A DNA stretch of 37,297 nt from an uncultured Eubacteriales bacterium (lineage in GTDB: Bacteria > Bacillota > Clostridia > Oscillospirales > Acutalibacteraceae), in assembly GCA_934454655.1 (NCBI GenBank), contig CAKSFK010000021.1:1-37297 (forward strand), given 5' to 3'. The position numbers and the translations under genes are program-made. The notes beneath the pieces are model-generated. The model was not told the DNA's origin. It did not search any database and was given only the letters and a program-made list of their open reading frames with translations. This document shows, one piece after another, positions 1 through 7,205 of the stretch (its first letter is position 1; each line of letters begins with the position of its first letter).

Positions 1-555
1 CTTAACAGCGAGCACGCAAACCGCTACCCGCACGAGTTTTCGGGCGGTCAGCGCCAGAGGGTGGGCATTGCCCGCGCGCTGGCTGTAAACCCCGAGTTTA
101 TAGTATGCGATGAACCTGTCTCCGCGCTTGACGTTTCAATTCAGGCGCAGGTGGTAAATATGTTTGAGGACCTGCAAAAGGATTTGAACCTTACCTACCT
201 GTTTATAGCGCACGATTTAAGCGTTGTAAGACATATTTCAAACCGAATAGGCGTTATGTATCTCGGTAAACTGGTGGAACTGGCGGATGCTTACGAGCTT
301 ATCTCCCACAGCGTTCACCCCTATACCAAGAGCCTTATTTCCGCTATACCCGAGGCAGACCCCATTACGGCGCGCGCCTCTAAGCGTATTCCCTTGCAGG
401 GCGATGTTCCGTCGCCCCTTAATCCGCCCAGCGGCTGCCGTTTCAGAACACGCTGCCCCTATGCGGATGAAAAATGTGCCGAGGTCTGCCCTGAGTTTAA
501 AGAGGTAAGTCCCGGGCATTTTGCAGCCTGTCACCATCTTGACAGGTTGAATTAG
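1..555 (+). CDS. Oligopeptide/dipeptide ABC transporter ATP-binding protein (OppF/DppF type), 5'-truncated by the window
   Basis: This is the C-terminal 184 residues of the cytoplasmic ATPase that powers peptide import; the N-terminus with the Walker A motif lies outside the window. The frame is open from base 1. Visible are the ABC signature (SGGQRQR, about residues 15-21), Walker B with the catalytic Glu (IVCDEP), the D-loop (SALDV) and the H-loop (AHDLS). After the nucleotide domain comes the C-terminal extension typical of Opp/Dpp ATPases, with HPYT and a Cys-rich segment (CRFRTRC, then C and C), which in relatives binds an iron-sulfur cluster. It lies 78 bp upstream of the substrate-binding protein on the same strand, so it is the last ATPase gene of a peptide transporter operon. 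The OppF/DppF assignment is family-level; substrate size cannot be told from this fragment. Confidence 0.95.
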   Translation, partial: LNSEHANRYPHEFSGGQRQRVGIARALAVNPEFIVCDEPVSALDVSIQAQVVNMFEDLQKDLNLTYLFIAHDLSVVRHISNRIGVMYLGKLVELADAYELISHSVHPYTKSLISAIPEADPITARASKRIPLQGDVPSPLNPPSGCRFRTRCPYADEKCAEVCPEFKEVSPGHFAACHHLDRLN

Positions 556-565
556 TACGGTATTT

Positions 566-582
566 ATTGCGCGTGGCGCAAT
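566..582 (+). promoter_or_regulatory. Perfect hairpin between the transporter ATPase and its substrate-binding protein
   Basis: Seven-base arms (566-572 and 576-582) flank a GTG loop. A smaller CGGC/GCCG hairpin with an AAAA loop follows at 596-607. A TATAAT box lies at 586-591 but its -35 partner is poor (TTTATT at 563-568). The hairpins may cap or attenuate transcripts so that the binding protein is made at a different level from the membrane and ATPase subunits, as is common in peptide transporter operons. The role is inference. Confidence 0.35.
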
Positions 583-633
583 GGATATAATAATGCGGCA
601 AAAGCCGTAAAATTTTAGAAAGAGGAGATCAAA

Positions 634-2268
634 ATGAAATTCAAGAAAATGCTTGCTATTTTCTTGTCTGCCGCTCTTTTTGTAACAGCCTTTGCCGGCT
701 GCGGTAAGAAGAAGGCAGATGGCATCACTGTTCAGATCGGTCCGAACCCCGAAACGCTCGACCCGGCCCTTAACAGTGCTGTTGACGGCGGTAATATGCT
801 TATTACCCTGTTTGAAACCCTGCTCATTATTGATCAGGACAACAAGGTTCAGCCGGGACAGGCTGAAAAGTACGTTGTAAGCGACGATGGACTTACTTGG
901 ACCTTCACTATGCGTGACGGACTTAAGTGGTCGGATGGTACAGAGCTTAACGCTAAGGACTTTGAGTACACCTTTAAGCGTATAGCCGATACCAATGTTG
1001 CAGCTCCTTATGCCGAAACTGTTATAGGTATGATTGAAGGCTACAAAGACGCTATTGACAGCAAGAACCCCGAAAAGCTCAATGTTAAGGCGAGTGAAGA
1101 CGGTAAGACCCTTACAATTAAGCTTTCTTACCCCTGCTCTTACTTTGATAAGATTGTTGCTTTCGGTACTATGAGCCCTGTTCAGAAGGCTACCGTTGAA
1201 AAGAACGGCGACTCTTGGGCTACAAAACCCGAAACCTATGTTTGCAACGGTCCGTACACCATTACCGAGTGGACCCCCAGCGAGAAGATCGTTTGCAAAA
1301 AGAACGAGAACTACAAGGGTGGCTGGGATTCAAGCAAGATCGTAAACGATAAGCTTACTTTCTTACTGCTTGAAGATTCAAGCGCTTCTTATACCGCTTA
1401 CACCGGCGGTACCGCACAGCTTATAAAGGACGTTCCGACCGAGGAAATCCCGACCCTTAAAAAGGATAAGAAGGATGAATTCAATGTTGATCCTATTCTC
1501 GGTACCTATTACCTGAGCATGAACCTCAACAAGGCTCCCTTCAACAACAAGAACGTTCGTAAGGCTTTAAGTCTTGCTATCGACCGTGACTATGTTGCCA
1601 ACACCGTAATGCAGGGCACATATTCACCGGCCTACAACTATGTAGGAACCGGCGTTGACGACGTTGACCCCGGTAAGTTCCTTGAGAACGCAAAGGCTGC
1701 AAACGACGGCAAGACCTATATCAGCGAGGATTACAAAGCTAACCTTGAAGAAGCTAAGAAGGCTCTTGCAGAGGCAGGCTATCCCGACGGTAAGGGCTTC
1801 CCGACCATCACCTATTCAACCAACGACACAGGCTACCACAAGGCAGTTGCAGAGTATTTGCAGCAGGCTTATAAGCAGCTCGGTATTACTATGAATATCG
1901 ATGTTGTTGACTGGTCCTCATTTACTCCTAAGCGCCGTGCCGGCGAGTACGAAATGGCTCGTAACGGTTGGGTTATGGACTATAACGACGCTTCGAATAT
2001 GATCGAGCTGTTTACGTCTACCAACGGCAACAACGACGGTAAGTACAACAACCCGGCGTTTGATAAGGCTATGAACGACTCTAAGGTTGCCGATAAGGCT
2101 GCTCACTTTGCTGCTCTCCACGAGGCAGAGAAGATTGTAAGCGAGGATTACGGATTTATCCCGGTTGCTTACTACAATGACTTCTGGCTCCAGAGCACCA
2201 ACCTCAAGGGAACATGGCACAGCCCCTATGGCTACTGGTATCTCCAGTACGCTTACCTTGCGGACTGA
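634..2268 (+). CDS. Peptide ABC transporter substrate-binding lipoprotein (SBP_bac_5 / OppA-DppA family)
   Basis: Extracellular, lipid-anchored receptor that captures peptides for the transporter whose ATPase precedes it. The 544-residue length is normal for the family. The N-terminus is a lipoprotein signal: positive MKFKK, a hydrophobic core, and a lipobox ending AFAGC with the modified Cys at residue 23. The rest has family-5 hallmarks: an early segment on dose-like ranking of domain I (NPETLDPALNS), the LKWSDGTELNAKDFEYTFKR region, and a late RKALSLAIDRD segment near the hinge. An AGAGGAG ribosome site sits just before the ATG. A strong terminator follows directly, so this is the last gene of the transporter operon. 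Oligopeptide versus dipeptide specificity is not decided by sequence alone. Confidence 0.95.
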   Translation: MKFKKMLAIFLSAALFVTAFAGCGKKKADGITVQIGPNPETLDPALNSAVDGGNMLITLFETLLIIDQDNKVQPGQAEKYVVSDDGLTWTFTMRDGLKWSDGTELNAKDFEYTFKRIADTNVAAPYAETVIGMIEGYKDAIDSKNPEKLNVKASEDGKTLTIKLSYPCSYFDKIVAFGTMSPVQKATVEKNGDSWATKPETYVCNGPYTITEWTPSEKIVCKKNENYKGGWDSSKIVNDKLTFLLLEDSSASYTAYTGGTAQLIKDVPTEEIPTLKKDKKDEFNVDPILGTYYLSMNLNKAPFNNKNVRKALSLAIDRDYVANTVMQGTYSPAYNYVGTGVDDVDPGKFLENAKAANDGKTYISEDYKANLEEAKKALAEAGYPDGKGFPTITYSTNDTGYHKAVAEYLQQAYKQLGITMNIDVVDWSSFTPKRRAGEYEMARNGWVMDYNDASNMIELFTSTNGNNDGKYNNPAFDKAMNDSKVADKAAHFAALHEAEKIVSEDYGFIPVAYYNDFWLQSTNLKGTWHSPYGYWYLQYAYLAD

Positions 2269-2285
2269 TAAATTATCCTGAGGCT

Positions 2286-2322
2286 AAAAAACCGCTGTCA
2301 GCGAAAGCTGACGGCGGTTTTT
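2286..2322 (+). terminator. Rho-independent terminator after the peptide-binding lipoprotein gene
   Basis: A 12-bp stem (2291-2302 with 2307-2318, one G-U pair) closes on a GAAA tetraloop. A-rich sequence precedes it and a T-run follows. It ends the peptide transporter operon 18 bp after the stop codon. Confidence 0.9.
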
Positions 2323-2384
2323 GATTTGTTTGATTAAAAACTACGGGACATACAGCTTTATTTACGGAAAATATATATAATTAC

Positions 2385-2413
2385 TTGTGAAAGACCGCAT
2401 ATTGTGTTATAAT
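2385..2413 (+). promoter_or_regulatory. SigA-type promoter for ychF and the genes behind it
   Basis: TTGTGA at 2385-2390, a 17-bp spacer, and TATAAT at 2408-2413 with an extended -10 (TGT just before it). The predicted transcript starts near 2420 and has a leader of about 98 bases. Confidence 0.8.
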
Positions 2414-2464
2414 AGTCGGTGTATATTATTTACATATGCGAAAAATGTGAAGAAACGGTGCAGT

Positions 2465-2484
2465 GGGGCGAATAAAAACGCCCC
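2465..2484 (+). promoter_or_regulatory. Stem-loop in the ychF leader
   Basis: GGGGCG (2465-2470) pairs with CGCCCC (2479-2484) across an 8-base A-rich loop. It ends 16 bases before the AGGAG ribosome site. With no T-run behind it, it is not a terminator; an mRNA-stabilising role is possible but unproven. Confidence 0.4.
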
Positions 2485-2517
2485 GAACACTAATAAAATA
2501 AGGAGATATGGGGATAA

Positions 2518-3621
2518 ATGAAATTAGGAATGGTGGGGCTGCCGAATGTCGGCAAATCGACCCTGTTTAACGCGATAACAAATGCCGGGGCGCAATCGGC
2601 TAACTATCCGTTCTGCACAATAGAGCCGAATGTCGGAATGGTGAGCGTACCCGATGAACGGCTTGAAAAGCTTAAAGAAATCTATAATCCGGATAAATTT
2701 ACTCCGGCGGTTATAGAGTTTGTTGACATTGCGGGTCTTGTTAAGGGCGCTTCCAAGGGCGAGGGACTCGGCAACAAATTCCTTTCAAACATACGTGAAG
2801 TGGACGCGATTGTTCACGTTGTGCGCTGCTTTGAAAGCGACGATATTATCCACGTAGAGGGCTCGGTAGATCCCGCGCGCGACATTGAAACCATTAATCT
2901 GGAGCTTATTTTTTCCGATATCGAGACGGCGCAAAGGCGGCTCGACAAAGCTTCAAAGGCGCTTAAGGGCGACAAATCGCTTCAGGGCGAGGTCGATTTT
3001 TTAAAACGTCTTATTGACCATTTGGAAAAGGGATTACCTGCGCGCTCGGTTGAAATTAATGATGAAAACGAGCAAAATGTGCTTGATACCACGTCACTGC
3101 TTTCGGCAAAGCCCGTTATCTATGCCTGCAATATGAGCGAGGACGACTTTACCGCCGGTATTGAGGGCAATAAAAATTTCAACGCCGTAAAAGAAATAGC
3201 CGAGCGTGAAAGGGCTGAAATACTGCCCATATGCGCGGCGCTTGAGGCGGAAATATCCGGTCTTTCGGACGAGGAAAAGGTTATGTTTCTTGAAGAACTG
3301 GGACTTGAGCGCTCGGGGCTTGACCGAATGATTCAAAAATGCTACCACCTGCTAGGTCTTATCTCTTTCCTTACCGCGGGTAAGCCGGAGGTCAGAGCGT
3401 GGACTATAAAACAGGGGACAAAGGCTCCGCAGGCGGCGGGGAAAATACACTCGGATTTCGAGCGCGGCTTTATCCGTGCCGAGGTTATCGGCTTTGATGA
3501 GTTTATTAACGAATGCGGTGGGAATATGGTTTCCGCTAAGGAAAAAGGGCTTGTCAGGAGTGAGGGAAAGGATTACGTTATGAAGGACGGGGACATAGTT
3601 CTCTTCCGCTTTAATGTTTGA
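2518..3621 (+). CDS. ychF: Redox-regulated ATPase YchF (OLA1-like Obg-family P-loop protein)
   Basis: Cytoplasmic, ribosome-associated nucleotidase linked to stress and redox control. Its 367 residues match the usual YchF length. The Walker A motif is GLPNVGKS at residues 7-14, and the G3 region appears as FVDIAGLVKGASKGEG. The G4 motif, NKxD in true GTPases, is NMSE at 205-208; this change is the family hallmark and explains the preference for ATP over GTP. The C-terminus carries the TGS domain (ending VLFRFNV). The ATG at 2518 is set by the conserved MKLGMVGLPNVGKS start, with AGGAG 12 bases upstream; an ATG at 2508 is out of frame. It is the first gene of the run driven by the promoter at 2385. 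Confidence 0.97.
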   Translation: MKLGMVGLPNVGKSTLFNAITNAGAQSANYPFCTIEPNVGMVSVPDERLEKLKEIYNPDKFTPAVIEFVDIAGLVKGASKGEGLGNKFLSNIREVDAIVHVVRCFESDDIIHVEGSVDPARDIETINLELIFSDIETAQRRLDKASKALKGDKSLQGEVDFLKRLIDHLEKGLPARSVEINDENEQNVLDTTSLLSAKPVIYACNMSEDDFTAGIEGNKNFNAVKEIAERERAEILPICAALEAEISGLSDEEKVMFLEELGLERSGLDRMIQKCYHLLGLISFLTAGKPEVRAWTIKQGTKAPQAAGKIHSDFERGFIRAEVIGFDEFINECGGNMVSAKEKGLVRSEGKDYVMKDGDIVLFRFNV

Positions 3622-3642
3622 TTTTTTCGGAGTTGATATTTT

Positions 3643-4338
3643 ATGTACGATTTTTATTACTATGGTATGGATTCACTCTATATTTATCTGGTTGTCCCGG
3701 CTATAATAATAATGATCTGGTCGCAGATAAGGGTAAAGACCGCCTTTTCAAAGTACAGCGCGTTCCATTCCGCACTCACCGGTGCGGACGCCGCAAGGCG
3801 AGTGCTTGAAGCCCACGGGATAGGCAACGTAAAAATCGAGCGGGTTTCGGGGTCGCTTACCGACCATTATGACCCGAGAACCAATGTTATCAGGCTTTCG
3901 GATTCGGTATACGGCGCAAACAATCTTTCCGCAGTGGGTGTTGCCGCGCATGAGGCCGGTCACGCGGTGCAGTACGCAAAGGGGTATATGCCAATAAGGG
4001 TGCGCTCGGTTATACTGCCTGTCTGCAACCTTGGCTCTCAGCTGTCTGTTCCGCTGCTTATTATCGGGCTTGTTTTTAACTTTTATTTTCTTGTAAAGCT
4101 CGGCGTTATCTTCTTTTGCGCCGCGCTTGTCTTCCAGCTTTTAACACTGCCGATAGAGTTCAACGCCTCGCGCCGGGCGATGGAAACGCTGGAAACGTCC
4201 GGTCTTGTTAAGGATGAAAACGAAAAAAAGGCAATACGAAGCGTGCTTTCCGCTGCGGCAATGACCTATGTTGCGGCTCTGCTGGTATCGCTTACGCAGT
4301 TGATACGGCTTTTGGCGGTTACCAAAAGAAGGCGATAA
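3643..4338 (+). CDS. Membrane zinc metallopeptidase (YugP / PF04298 family)
   Basis: Predicted membrane-embedded neutral zinc peptidase of 231 residues, a normal length for YugP-like proteins. The zinc and catalytic motif HEAGH is at residues 103-107 (AAHEAGHAVQYA). A hydrophobic helix lies at about residues 12-27, a strongly hydrophobic pair spans roughly 125-170, and a last helix lies near the C-terminus. A conserved segment PIEFNASRRA follows the central helices and is typical of the family; its Glu may be a further zinc ligand, which is inference. The start has GGAG ten bases upstream and lies 21 bp after ychF, so the two are probably cotranscribed. The substrate is unknown. Confidence 0.9.
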   Translation: MYDFYYYGMDSLYIYLVVPAIIIMIWSQIRVKTAFSKYSAFHSALTGADAARRVLEAHGIGNVKIERVSGSLTDHYDPRTNVIRLSDSVYGANNLSAVGVAAHEAGHAVQYAKGYMPIRVRSVILPVCNLGSQLSVPLLIIGLVFNFYFLVKLGVIFFCAALVFQLLTLPIEFNASRRAMETLETSGLVKDENEKKAIRSVLSAAAMTYVAALLVSLTQLIRLLAVTKRRR

Positions 4339-4392
4339 AAAACCCGCATATAAGAAAGCGTTTTTGCCGATACTACTTATCGGGTGGTAGAA

Positions 4393-4791
4393 ATGCAAAA
4401 ACGCAGAGTAAAATTTATGCTTTTCTCAATAGGCGCCGTAGGATACGGACTTATAGAGGTGCTGTGGCGCGGTTATACGCACTGGTCAATGCTGGGCGCG
4501 GGCGGAATATGCTTTATGTTTTTCGGCACGGTAAGCGAAAAGTTTAAAAAAGCCGGTATTTTTATAAAGGGAATAATAGGCAGTACGTTTATTACGGGAA
4601 TTGAATTTATTTTCGGCGTAGTGTTTAATATTATTCTTAAAAGAAACGTTTGGGATTACAGCAAAATGCCTATGAATATTATAGGTCAGATATGTATGCC
4701 GTATTCCTGCCTTTGGGTGCTTTTAAGCATTGTAGGTATTCCGTTTGCCGGCAGGATAAGCAAACGCCTGCAAACTAAAAAAATAAGGTGA
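4393..4791 (+). CDS. Small integral membrane protein resembling the PF06541 (putative ABC-transporter type IV, CmpB-like) family
   Basis: A 132-residue protein with about four hydrophobic segments. The recognisable stretch is VWDYSKMPMNIIGQIC, close to the WDYS...P.N..G segment of the PF06541 permease-like family common in Clostridia, followed by an aromatic-rich final helix. Despite the family name, the function is unknown and no ATPase lies next to it. I chose the ATG at 4393 because GGGTGG lies 5 bases upstream. A GTG at 4384 is in frame and would add three residues but lacks a ribosome site. It ends 5 bp before alr (or overlaps it by 4 bp if alr starts at the GTG), suggesting translational coupling. 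Confidence 0.75.
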   Translation: MQKRRVKFMLFSIGAVGYGLIEVLWRGYTHWSMLGAGGICFMFFGTVSEKFKKAGIFIKGIIGSTFITGIEFIFGVVFNIILKRNVWDYSKMPMNIIGQICMPYSCLWVLLSIVGIPFAGRISKRLQTKKIR

Positions 4792-4796
4792 AAAAT

Positions 4797-5933
4797 TTGG
4801 ATTTTCTGCACAGAACATGGGCTGAAATTGATATTGACGCCCTGATACATAATTTTGAAATAATAAAGGCGGAATCGGGAGGGGCAAAGATTATGTCCGT
4901 TGTAAAGGCGGACGCATACGGCCACTCCGCCAAGCTCATTGCCCCCGCGCTTGAAAAATGCGGAACGGATTACTTTGCCGTTTCAAATATTGACGAGGCA
5001 CTGGAACTCAGAGCCTGCGGGATTAAAAAACCGATCCTGATTTTGGGATACACCCCGTCGGGGTGTGCGAAAATTTTAAGCGACAACGGCATTATCCAAT
5101 GCGTATATTCTTCGGAATATGCGGCAGAGCTGTCAGACAGCGCAGTGAAAAGCGGGGTCACCGTTAAAATTCACTTAAAGCTGGACACGGGAATGGGCCG
5201 CATAGGGTTTAACTGCCGCGTAAATTCGCTTCCCGGTATTGACGACGCGATAGAAGCGGCGCGCCTGCCGGGGTTTGAGCTTTGCGGTACATTTACGCAC
5301 TTTGCCGTTTCCGACCGCTCCGCGGAAGAAGAGGACGGATTTACCGACGAGCAGTACCGCCGTTTCAGAGCCGCGGCAGACCGCATAAGCGCCGCGGGAC
5401 TGAATCCCGGAATGTGCCATTGCTGCAATTCCGCGGCATCCTGTCTTGACGCCGAAAAGCACAACGATTGCTGCCGCCCGGGAATAACCCTTTATGGGCT
5501 GACGCCCTCGCCGTCACTTCATCTTAAGGAAGATTTTATACCTGTTATGACGGTTAAATCCGTTGTTTCAATGGTTAAATATATAAGTCGGGGGGATACC
5601 GTAAGCTACGGCAGAACCTTTACCGCGGACAGGAAAATGAAAATTGCCACCGTTACCGCAGGCTATGCGGACGGATACCCAAGACTGCTCTCGGGCAGAG
5701 GTCAGGTTATTGTAAACGGTAAGCGGGCGGATATTATCGGCAGGGTATGTATGGACCAGATGATGATAGACGTTAGCAATATTGAGAACGTTAAACAGGG
5801 CGATGAGGTGATACTGCTCGGCCGTGAGCTTTCGGCAACCGAGCTTGCCGAAAAGTGCGGCACGGTGAATTATGAAATTGTATGCGGTATTTCAAAGAGA
5901 GTTCCGCGTATAATAAAACAGAACGCGGACTGA
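4797..5933 (+). CDS. alr: Alanine racemase
   Basis: PLP enzyme converting L-alanine to D-alanine for peptidoglycan. The protein has 378 residues when started at the TTG 4797, which has AAGGTGA five bases upstream; a GTG at 4788 overlapping the previous stop is the alternative and adds three residues. Numbering from the TTG, the PLP-binding lysine is K37 in VVKADAYGH, and the second catalytic base is the tyrosine at about 271 in VSYGRT. The substrate-side motifs LDTGMGRIG and GRVCMDQM are present. The N-terminal TIM barrel and C-terminal beta domain are both complete. It supplies D-Ala to the wall enzymes encoded elsewhere in this window (class A PBP at 26069, S11 carboxypeptidase at 18294). 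Confidence 0.97.
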   Translation: MDFLHRTWAEIDIDALIHNFEIIKAESGGAKIMSVVKADAYGHSAKLIAPALEKCGTDYFAVSNIDEALELRACGIKKPILILGYTPSGCAKILSDNGIIQCVYSSEYAAELSDSAVKSGVTVKIHLKLDTGMGRIGFNCRVNSLPGIDDAIEAARLPGFELCGTFTHFAVSDRSAEEEDGFTDEQYRRFRAAADRISAAGLNPGMCHCCNSAASCLDAEKHNDCCRPGITLYGLTPSPSLHLKEDFIPVMTVKSVVSMVKYISRGDTVSYGRTFTADRKMKIATVTAGYADGYPRLLSGRGQVIVNGKRADIIGRVCMDQMMIDVSNIENVKQGDEVILLGRELSATELAEKCGTVNYEIVCGISKRVPRIIKQNAD

Positions 5934-5948
5934 AGGTGTGATTGTTTT

Positions 5949-6875
5949 ATGTCATATGAGATAAAGTCGATAGAAGTCCCCAGCACCGACAACATACACA
6001 CGCTTAAGGGATTTTTGTATATACCCGACGGCGAAATAAAGGGCATTTTTCATATTGTCCACGGTATGTGCGAATATATTTCGCGCTATGACCATGTTTT
6101 TGCCGCAATGGCGGAAAAAGGATATGTAAGCTGCGGCTATGATAATCTGGGCCACGGAGGAACCGTGAGAAACAGCGGCGAGCTTGGCTTTATTTCCCAC
6201 CGCAACGGGTGGAAATATCTTGTAAACGATGTCAATGCCTTTGAAAACGCGGTCAGGAAAATGTATCCCGGAAAGCCGCTTGTGCTTATGGGACATTCAA
6301 TGGGCTCGTTTATTGCCCGCATTGCCGCCGAGAATTACGGCGACGGCATAAGCAAGCTTATTATCTGCGGCACGGGAGGACCGAATCCCGCGGCACCGTT
6401 CGGTCTTTTGGCAACGGACGTTATAAGGCTCTTTAAGGGCGAATATCACCGCTCGAAGCTTGTTAACCGACTTGCGTTCGGTGCTTATAACAAGCGCTTT
6501 AAGGGCGGCTCGGATTACGAGTGGGTCTGCTCCGACCGTGAAACGCTTGAGCGGTATGAAAAGGATGAGCTTTGCACATTTTCATTTACGGTTTCGGCAA
6601 TGCACGATCTTGTAAAGCTTAATATTGCCGCAAACCGTTCGGCGTGGTTTAAATCGCTCAGGCGCGATATGCCCGTGCTCTTGATTTCGGGCAGCGACGA
6701 CCCGGTAGGCAGCTACGGTAAGGGCGTTAAAAAGGTGTTTGACCGACTTCTTGCCGCGGGTATGCAGGATGTTACCCTTAAAATTTATGAAAAATACCGC
6801 CACGAAATACACAACGACGGGTGCAAAAAAGAAGTACTCGGCGATATTGAGCAGTTTGTAAGCGATAGCGAGTAA
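5949..6875 (+). CDS. Alpha/beta hydrolase, monoacylglycerol lipase-like (serine aminopeptidase S33 / Hydrolase_4)
   Basis: A 308-residue cytoplasmic serine hydrolase with no signal peptide. The oxyanion region HIVHGMCEY is near residues 35-43. The nucleophile elbow GHSMGS has Ser117. The acid is probably D250 or D251 in SGSDDPVG, and the base is H285 in YRHEIHND. This lysophospholipase/monoglyceride-lipase pattern is common in Clostridia, but whether the substrate is a lipid or another ester cannot be seen. The ATG has AAGGTG nine bases upstream and lies 15 bp after alr, so it is probably the last gene of the ychF run. A terminator follows at 6882. Confidence 0.93.
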   Translation: MSYEIKSIEVPSTDNIHTLKGFLYIPDGEIKGIFHIVHGMCEYISRYDHVFAAMAEKGYVSCGYDNLGHGGTVRNSGELGFISHRNGWKYLVNDVNAFENAVRKMYPGKPLVLMGHSMGSFIARIAAENYGDGISKLIICGTGGPNPAAPFGLLATDVIRLFKGEYHRSKLVNRLAFGAYNKRFKGGSDYEWVCSDRETLERYEKDELCTFSFTVSAMHDLVKLNIAANRSAWFKSLRRDMPVLLISGSDDPVGSYGKGVKKVFDRLLAAGMQDVTLKIYEKYRHEIHNDGCKKEVLGDIEQFVSDSE

Positions 6876-6881
6876 ATAATA

Positions 6882-6936
6882 AAAATGCGTTCTTACCGGG
6901 CATTTGCACGACAAGAACGCATTTTCTGTATTTTTT
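6882..6936 (+). terminator. Terminator after the alpha/beta hydrolase gene
   Basis: A perfect 13-bp stem (6882-6894 with 6913-6925) with an 18-base loop, followed by T-rich sequence through 6936. The T-run overlaps the left end of the hairpin element that starts at 6933. Confidence 0.75.
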
Positions 6937-7205
6937 AATTAATGCCTGCTGAACAATTCAAAAGTACCTTAATCAAGCATGTTGGTGTAAACTTTTGAAT
7001 TGTTCAGGTGCAAGGTTTTTGCGCAATTTTGCGAAAAAACCTTGCACTTTAAAAAGAATCACATTTTGATTCTTTTTAAAATCAGGTGACAATCAATGGA
7101 TACTGACGGTCAAAACAAAGGTTTTGACCTATAAAATCGAGATTTTAACTCGATTTTATATAATTGCATTTGCTAATGCAATTATTCAGTAGACATTAAT
7201 TAAAA
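6933..7205. repeat. Tiled-hairpin element with terminal inverted repeats (MITE-like or structured RNA)
   Basis: This 273-bp block is almost wholly palindromic. A terminal inverted repeat joins 6933-6953 to 7185-7205 (21 bp, two mismatches; outer 12 bp exact, reading TTTTAATTAATG at the left end). Inside, hairpins lie end to end: 6949-7007 (17-bp arms), 7008-7047 (13-bp arms plus a nested 5-bp hairpin), 7048-7080 (14-bp arms), a weak 4-bp stem in 7082-7106, 7108-7129 (9-bp arms), 7130-7160 (12-bp arms) and 7161-7184 (9-bp arms). It contains no credible ORF. Its right end covers the stop codon of the phosphoglucomutase gene (7200-7202), so it forms that mRNA's 3' tail on the minus strand. It fills nearly all of the gap between the two genes. 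It could be a non-autonomous mobile element with TTAA-type ends, or a structured RNA. Confidence 0.7.

Noticed and set aside
3100..3145. NMSE instead of NKxD in the ychF G4 motif as a possible defect
   Set aside because: This is the normal state for YchF/OLA1 proteins and explains their ATP preference.
6876..7199. Possible small protein gene in the gap before phosphoglucomutase
   Set aside because: No start with a ribosome site gives a credible frame; the gap is explained by a terminator and the hairpin element.
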